Below, piece by piece: positions 57,901-64,000 of a stretch of 64,000 nucleotides of DNA. The notes under the pieces were generated by a model, which had not been told where the DNA came from, searched no databases, and saw only the letters and a list, made by a program, of their open reading frames with translations. Each line of letters begins with the position of its first letter. Position 1 is the stretch's first letter. A program made the position numbers and the translations under genes. The DNA is from Hibiscus mutabilis (Eukaryota; Streptophyta; Magnoliopsida; Malvales; Malvaceae), in assembly GCA_019671005.1 (NCBI GenBank), contig CM033719.1, forward strand, positions 26,710,750 to 26,774,749. The letters are read 5' to 3'.

Positions 57901-59000
57901 TGTTAGGATTTTTGGATTTTAAAATCTCATAAGGAGTTTTCTTCAAAATAGGCCTAATCATTACTCTCTTTATGATATAACAAGCCGTATTAGTGGCTTT
58001 CGCCCAAAAGTATTTTGGCAAATTGTTTTCACAAAGCATGATTCTAGCCATTTCCTCTAAAGTTCTATTTTTCCTTTCAACGACCCCATTTTGTTGAGGT
58101 GTTCTAGGGGCTGAAAAATTGTGGCTAGTACCATTTGAGTTACAAAAATCCTCAAAACCTAGATTTTAAAATTCGGTGCCATGGTCACTTCGAATGTGAG
58201 AAATAGTTTAACCAAGGTCATTTTGAGTAATTTTTTAAAAGGTGAAGAATTTTTCTAAAGCCTCATCTTTGGTAATTAAGAATAAAACCCATGTGTATCT
58301 AGAGTAATCATTAACTAAAACATATGCGTATGATTTTCCACCCAAGCTAGTAGTTCTAATATGACCAAAGAGATCCATATGGATCAATTGTAAAACTCTA
58401 CTAGTTGAAACATCATTAATAGGTTTGAAAGAAACTATTTTATGTTTGTCTTTTGCACAAGCATCACAAATTTTATCATTTGAAAACTTTATTTTAGGCA
58501 AAACTCTAACTAGATCTTTTAAAACCAATTTTTCTAAAACACTCATGCTTGCATGCCCTAATTTTCTATGCCATAACCATGAATCATGTTCATCATTTGC
58601 AACAAAGCATGAATTAGAAATATGAATTTCATCTAAATGCACCATGTATATATTTCCTATGCGATGACCAAAATGCACAATTTTGTGGGTTTCGACATTT
58701 ATAATTTTGCAACCAATTTTATCAAACATAACTACGAAACCTTTATCACAAAGTTGGCTTATGCTTAATAGGTTGTGTTTAAGACCATTGACATATAAAA
58801 CATTTTCAATAAGTATGGAAGAGTGATTACCGATGGAACCTATTCCTTAAACTTGACATTTGGAGTTGTCACCAAATGTCACTAATCCTTCTCTTCTTAG
58901 TTCAAGCTCTACGAATCTACTCTTATCTCCGGTCATATGTCTTGAGCATCCACTATCAAAGAACCACGTATTTGCACTTGATGCTTTGGCCTTGTAGCAA
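57901..59000 (-). pseudogene. Protease and integrase of element C
   Basis: The protease motif WFFDSGCSRHMTGDKSRF is at about 58965-58910, with the catalytic Asp kept, followed by LVTFGDNSKC and one stop. The integrase has its zinc-binding part at 58650-58400 (HRKLGHASMSVLEKLVLKDL, CDACAKDKHK) and the core with HMDLFGHIRTTSLGGKSYAY, VNDYSRYTWVLF, then after stops HIRSDHGTEF, PQQNGVVERKNRTLEEMARI, and LPKYFWAKATNTACYIIKRV. Four stops fall within 58130-58235 and one in 58855. Confidence 0.85.
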
Positions 59001-59225
59001 TGCTCCCCCTACAAACATGGAATCAAACTTTGATTATTGGCACCTAAATCTTTTTGGGTCCATGAACATTAGTTCTCAAAATCTTGGTTCCCTTAGGAAT
59101 CCAAGAGGCAATCTTATTTACATTGTTAGAAGCAATAATATATTTAGGAATCTACACACTTCTAACTTTCTTACCATAATAGGGCCTTGAGTGCCCTCCA
59201 TGTTTGTACCCACCAAAGTTCCTTT

Positions 59226-60667
59226 TCACATGGTTGGGTTTTTAAGATTGCCATTTTCAAAACTTGGTTTCCTAACCTTGTTCAATGAAGCTTTGAGATC
59301 ATTAACCTCCTTGAGGTAATGGTCATTTAAATCAAAAAGAAGTTTATTTAAATTCACATTTTCTTGTTCAAAATAATTTTGATTATCTTTTAAATCATTA
59401 ACCTTCTTTTCAAGTTCCGAATTGGTCTTGATCAAAGAATCATTTTGATTTTTCAAATCAGAAATTATTTCTTATTTTTCAAAAGTGATTCTTTGTATTT
59501 CAAGACTAATTCATCGTAGGCCTCTTGCAACTCATTATAATCCTCAAATAATTCATCATATGCATGATCATTTAATGAGTTAGAGGTTACCTTAGGATCC
59601 TCTTCATAGGCCATGAGACAAAGGTTAGCAACTTCTTATTCCTCATCACTTGAAGACTCTTCATCGCTCCAAGTGGCTACATAGGCCTTGTGCTTCTTTT
59701 TCTTCTCGAAGCCTTTCTTCTTGAGTTGTGGACAATCAATTTTGATATGCCCCGACTTCTTGCATTCGTAGCACACAATCGGATCCTTTTCTTCTTCCTT
59801 GTTCTTGAGATCCCTTCTTCGATTGAACTTCCTTCTTCGGTTGGATCTCATGAGCCGAGTGAATCGTTTGGCTATCATAGCCAACTCTTCATCTTCCTTC
59901 TCACTTGAATCACTCTCTTCTTGTGAGGCTTTGAGAGCGATTCCTATCTTCTTCTTCTCTACTTCCTTCTTTTCGACCTTTATTTCCTCTTTCTTCTTTT
60001 CTTCCTCTCTTTTTTTCTTCATTATATCATAGGTGAGAAGAGACCCCATGAGTGTGTCGAGTTTTAGCGTCTTGAGATCCTTTGCTTCTATAATGGTCGT
60101 TCTTTTACCGTCCCAAGACTTGGGAAGTGAATAGAGAAGTTTCTGAACTAGCTTCTCCTCCGGGATAATTTTTCCTAGACCCTTGAGGCCATTGACAATG
60201 ATGGAGAAACGTTCGAACATCTTGGAGATTTCTTCATCCAAATCCATCTTGAAATTATCATAACTCAAATTAAGAAGCCCAATCTTGGTCTCTTTAACTT
60301 CATTGGTGCCTTTGTATGTGATTTCTAACTTGTCCTATATTTCTTTAGTACTCGAACAAGATGACATCTTGGAGTACTCGTCCGATCCAAGTGAGCAAAA
60401 TAGCATATGCATTACCTTATCATTGACTTGGAGCTTCTTCCGATCTTCATCGGTCATATCGTGCTTGGACTTCAGAACTAATTGATCACCTTCTCTCTTC
60501 ATCGGGATTGTCGTTCCATCTTCCACTACAACCCATAGGAGGTAGTCATGGGATTTGATGAAGAACTTCATACGGTTTTTCCAATAAGGATAGTTATCCC
60601 CATTGAAGTATAAAGGTTTGGTGATGGATTGAGACTCATACAAGTTGTTATCGGAGGTGGATACCAT
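59226..60667 (-). pseudogene. Gag of element C
   Basis: ATG at 60667 (MVSTSDNNLYES) begins a UBN2-type copia gag: KPLYFNGDNYPYWKNRMKFF, then after a single TAG at about 60332 (a Trp codon in relatives) DKLEITYKGTNEVKETKIGL, LVQKLLYSLPKSWDGKRTTI. A strongly charged K/E stretch (60010-59910) follows, and the zinc knuckle CYECKKSGHIKIDC at about 59781-59740. After a stop at 59636 a coiled-coil region continues to 59226 (LEKKVNDLKDNQNYFEQENV). An extended coiled-coil gag is usual in Sireviruses. Confidence 0.85.
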
Positions 60668-60725
60668 GACTTTGACTTTGATTGATTGGATCACCTCAAC
60701 GGTTGTTAAACCTTCGGTTGAGTGT

Positions 60726-60738
60726 GGCTTTGATACCA
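60726..60738 (-). other. Primer binding site of element C
   Basis: TGGTATCAAAGCC on the - strand, two bases after the 5' LTR, one change from the initiator-Met tRNA complement TGGTATCAGAGC. Confidence 0.8.
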
Positions 60739-60740
60739 AT

Positions 60741-62089
60741 TGTTAGGATGATCAATCAATGTAGATGTTGGCCAAGATGGGGTGAATTGGCTATTTTAAA
60801 AGTTTGGAAGCAAATCGGAAAAGATAGACAATAGGACACAATGATTTATAGTGGTTCAAGCTTCTAACAAGCTCTACGTCCACTACCTTAGCTTCCTACT
60901 AAGGATTTTCAACCAATTTCACTATGAAATTCTTCCCATTTTCTAGGCTTAGGAGGCAACCGTTACAAGTTCAAGCTTTCTACCCAAAGCTTTGAACAAT
61001 TCACTCTTTAATACAAAGAAAGAAATGGCAAATGAATAAAAGCCCTCACAAGGTAAATGTTTGCCTAATTTACAATAACACTCAACCCCAAACTTGAAAT
61101 AAAGATTACAATAAAATGCACAAGTTGGGAACAAGGGTTTGACAATAAAAGCTCAAAGGGTTGGATTTTGCTTGATTGCTTGAGTGTTGATCAAAGTAGG
61201 TTCATTAGTTGTTGCAGCTGCTTTTGAGTCTTGTATTTATACCCTCTCATTGAATTCTAGCCGTTTGGGTGGTTGAAGTATTGAATATAGCCATTGGAGG
61301 GCTTCTTTCCCGCAATAAATGTTGTTTTCCAACCAACCGTATCGGTACACATATACCTGTATCGATACCTGTTACAAAATAAATATAGTCGTTGTGTATG
61401 ACCATATCGATACGCGGGAAACTGTATCGAAACGTTTACAGTGTAAAGTTTGGGGCGTATCGAAACGGCAAGGCCGTATCGGTACGAGTTTTGCTCACTA
61501 GAATCCGAGATGAAAATTGCATCGGTACGCCTAGGGGTGTATTGGTACGGGTAACGGAAAAATTAAAAGTTCGTTGATTCCAATAATTGACAAGGCAACG
61601 GTCGAAAACATTTAATGCATACCGTATCGAAACGTCTGGAACCGTATCGGTACGAATAAAAATTCCTTAAACCCAGATTTCAAACCGTATCGAAACATCG
61701 TAAAGTTGTATCGAAACACTTTACAAAACCATTTGCCCAGATGAATGTCATATCAAAACGGGTGAGGCCGTATCGATACGCGTCATTTAAAATACAAGCT
61801 AAGTATGAAGGTCGTATTGAAACGAGCTAAATCGTATCGGTATGCTTTGCAAAACCAAATTCCAGTAGCCAATTTCCGTATCGAAACACGAAGGGGTATA
61901 TCGATACGCATGGGCATATTTATGTATTTTTTGCTTGAAACACTTAAAAAAATTTTGGGTTTAAGTCTTTAACTTTGAAAATATTTTCCTTGTCATTTTG
62001 TGAGACTTTTGAATACTTAAAAATTTATTTCCTTTTACAATTTAGTCCTTAAAGACTTTGTTATATCAAAATCAAACATAGGTTTTACA
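60741..62089 (-). repeat. 5' LTR of element C (1349 bp)
   Basis: TGTTAGGATGATC to ATAGGTTTTACA on the + strand. Collinear with the 3' LTR. Carries its own copy of the palindrome array. Confidence 0.85.
61335..61912. repeat. Paired GTATCGATAC-like palindrome array, 5' LTR of C
   Basis: About eighteen motifs in the same order and spacing as in the other LTR. It keeps one pair that the 3' LTR has partly lost (GTATTGAAAC / GTATCGGTAT at about 61814-61842). Differences between the two arrays fall partly inside the motifs as CpG-type changes, for example GTATCGAAAC here against GTATCAAAAT in the other. Confidence 0.85.
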
Positions 62090-62148
62090 TACTCCTTAAT
62101 ATTTTCTAAATATTTGTGGTTTTTTCTCTGGTTTTTTTCAGATCCTAA

Positions 62149-63290
62149 TGGCTTGTGTGGATAGCGATATGACAAGACTAACAATTGATACGAGAGAGGA
62201 TGAAGTCTTGCAGGATGAACATGATGTATCAGATCCAAATCTTTCGTATGAGAATTGTTTTGTAAGCTCTTTTTTGACGTCAAGCGTGATCCATTTTATC
62301 TCGATGCAGTCTACATTGGTGAATGTCTGGCACCGATTGGGGGGACTTCAATCTCTGATTTGGGGGACGAATGGTTTTTGTTTCGTTTATATCTGTCGGT
62401 TGATGCAGACAGAATCGAGAATGGAGATCCGTGGAATTTTAATAACCATTTGTTGGTTTTCCACCGTTTACAGGAGGGGGAAGATCCTAATCTGGTTCCT
62501 CTTGATCACTTAGAATATTGGGTACTTGTTCGTGATGACCCGCATGGTTTTATCTTGGAGAGAATTGCTTATTCGCTTGGAAACTTTATTGGTTCTTTCA
62601 TTAATTATGATACTCAGGCGATCTCGCTGGGTTATAAAGGGGTTATGATGATTCGAGTACGTTTAGACATTCGTCTACCTTTGAAATATCGTAAACAACT
62701 GAGATTGGCCAATGGTAAGGACCATTACGTACGCTTTGAGTATAAAAAGTTAACCATTTTTTGTTTTATTTGTGGTAAATTAGGGCATGGTGAGATTTTT
62801 GCCCTATCCGTGCGTCTGTAAATCCGGAGGCAATTACTATAGAATGGGATGCTTCACTTCGTGCACCTTCTCGCCATGCTCAGGCGACGACTAGTCGGTG
62901 GTTGAGAGATATGTGGCAATCGATGCTCAGCCTAGAGTTGACCCTGTTCGAGCACAACAAGGAAAGAGTAATCAGGGCAATCAGTTAAATTCTGAGATTT
63001 TGATAAAACGTGATATTAAAGGAAAGTCGACTGGTTATCCAAAGGGCAAGAAGCATGGATATGGCCTTTCACAAGGGCCTATCATAACTTCATCTCTATC
63101 CAGGCCCAGCTCGAATTGTGTGGGCGTTATGATAACAGAAAAGGAAAATAGCCCAATCAAACAAATAGAAGGGCTTAAACGTGCACGTATTCAAGCTGTT
63201 GCAGTGGGTGTTTCTAATAATTCTGATTCATCTCATGATACTGATTCTTTATCAGCCGATCTACAGATACAGGTTCACCGAACGCCATAA
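62149..63290 (+). pseudogene. LINE ORF1 (DUF4283 and zinc knuckle), frameshifted
   Basis: ATG 62149 reads MACVDSDMTRLTIDTREDEV and reaches VSSFLTSSVIHF, then the frame changes at the G-run 62338-62343 into GGTSISDLGDEWFLFRLYLS, GDPWNFNNHLLVFHRLQEGE, LGYKGVMMIRVRLDIRLPLK, YVRFEYKKLTIFCFICGKLG, HGE. A second shift near 62795 is needed to continue the zinc knuckle (FCPIRASV) and the following SRWLRDMW. The low-complexity, N/S/D-rich C-terminal part ends at TAA 63288-63290. This is the nucleic-acid-binding protein of plant L1-type LINEs; this copy is broken. Confidence 0.75.
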
Positions 63291-63306
63291 AACTTCAAGT
63301 TAGAAT

Positions 63307-64000
63307 GTCCGGGGGTTGGGCAAGCCCAGACGGTGGGTCGTCTCAGGCAAAAATTGCGAGATAAAAACCCTGTAATTTTCTTTTTGATTGAGACGACGGT
63401 AACTGCAGCTATGATGGAGTTTATTCGCAGAAAGTGTGGATACTATAATGGTATAGATGTTGGTTCAATAGGCCGGAGTGGCAGTCTCTCTATGGGGTAA
63501 AGAAATTTTGGTGCTGTTTCTCTACGATCTTTCTCCACTAGGCACATTAATGTCCTGATTACTGACGATTTGGACGAAAAACAATGGAGGTGTATTGGGT
63601 TTTATGGGGCTCCAGAAGAGAGTAGAAGGTTAGAGGTATGGAATCTACTTCGAACATTGAATGATATGCCGCAAACCCCTTGACTTATCATAGGAAACTT
63701 TAATGAGATCCTCTTTGATTTTGAGAAACAGAGGGATTTAATTCGTAGCTTTCGTTAGATGAAAGTTTTTCATGATATTTTGGAAGATTGTAGGCTTGCT
63801 GATATTGGTTACTTCGGAACTTGGTTTACTTAGGAAAAAGGGCGTCGTTCTGATATAAGTATCCGTGAAAGGCTAGACAGAGGAGTGGATAATTTGGGCT
63901 GGTGGGATTTGTTACTCAATCATCTGACGCATTCTTTTTCAGATCATTGTCCCCTTTTGCTGAATATTGTCGCTGGCATAAACTTTGTTAATAGAACTTG
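63307..64000 (+). pseudogene. LINE ORF2, endonuclease domain, partial
   Basis: From about 63345 the frame reads KLRDKNPVIFFLIETTVTAA, with the Glu of the EEP active site, then EFIRRKCGYYNGIDVGSIGR, WRCIGFYGAPEESRRLEVWN, LIIGNFNEILFDFEKQRD, where the family has GDFNE, ISIRERLDRGVDN and HSFSDHCPL near 63936. In-frame stops occur after MG (63498), at 63682, 63757 and 63832, two of which replace Trp codons in relatives. The endonuclease nicks target DNA for priming in active LINEs. Runs off at 64000. Confidence 0.75.

Larger units (their letters stand above)
52478..62089 (-). mobile_element. Element C: nearly complete Ty1/copia retrotransposon, probably a Sirevirus, with an extra ORF
   Basis: LTRs 60741-62089 (5') and 52478-53807 (3') are flanked by TACTC at 52473-52477 and 62090-62094, a perfect duplication. 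On the - strand the order is primer site, gag, protease, integrase, RT, RNase H (copia order), an additional ORF, several polypurine tracts, 3' LTR. LTRs differ at about four bases per hundred over the first 240 bp by eye, so C is younger than X. A long coiled-coil gag, repeated PPTs and palindrome arrays in the LTRs fit Sireviruses. Single-base stops have inactivated gag and pol. Confidence 0.85.
62095..64000 (+). mobile_element. LINE (L1-type), 5' part, runs off the window
   Basis: ORF1 with a DUF4283 domain and zinc knuckle is followed by ORF2 with an apurinic-type endonuclease. The RT part lies beyond 64000. The left limit of the LINE is unclear because element C is inserted immediately upstream of ORF1. 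Confidence 0.75.

Noticed and set aside
1..64000. tRNA, rRNA or organelle-derived segments
   Set aside because: I saw no cloverleaf or rRNA-like block by eye; tRNA-like matches were only the primer sites of the elements.

Overview
This is a plant nuclear window, AT-rich and dominated by transposable elements, with one intact host gene. The retroelement proteins, and above all a DUF7745-like ORF placed upstream of a gypsy gag, resemble families I know from cotton. A Malvaceae genome, probably Gossypium, is the best guess, but it is an inference from remembered family resemblance and not a database result.

Left part (1-38591): a nested stack of LTR retrotransposons. The outermost is a Tat/Ogre-like Ty3/gypsy element H on the + strand. 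Its 5' end lies outside the window and its 3' LTR is 35880-38591. Its reverse transcriptase is split at 3855/17974 by element M, of the same lineage but on the - strand (3856-17973, 5-bp duplication with one mismatch). M in turn carries a + strand relative P (5' LTR 7918-11170, primer site, upstream ORF, gag, protease). P ends abruptly at about 17330, where it is fused to the last 643 bp of M's 5' LTR. H is split again at 19585/32780 by X, a Del/Tekay-like chromovirus (19586-32779). X is itself split by Y, a 4.27-kb noncoding insertion with a perfect 5-bp duplication (23286-27557). All the coding regions are broken.

Middle part (38592-52477): a LINE 3' fragment, several small inverted-repeat elements (one foldback element with telomere-like repeats, one hAT-type with a perfect 8-bp duplication), then a complete seven-exon diacylglycerol kinase gene of the plant DGK1/DGK2 type (coding 43425-48859, 737 codons when spliced), with a 5'-UTR intron and a hAT-type MITE in intron 3. 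After it come quiet AT-rich DNA and a Mutator-like MITE.

Right part (52478-64000): an almost complete Ty1/copia element on the - strand (52478-62089; both LTRs, TACTC duplication, primer site, gag, pol, several polypurine tracts), probably a Sirevirus. It carries an extra ORF after RNase H with its own TATA-like box and GT-AG leader intron. The window ends in the 5' part of a LINE (ORF1 and the ORF2 endonuclease).

The most unusual signal is an array of paired GTATCGATAC-like palindromes, mostly 20 bp apart start to start. It is found in both LTRs of the copia element and, independently, in a 677-bp segment of one LTR of the gypsy element X.
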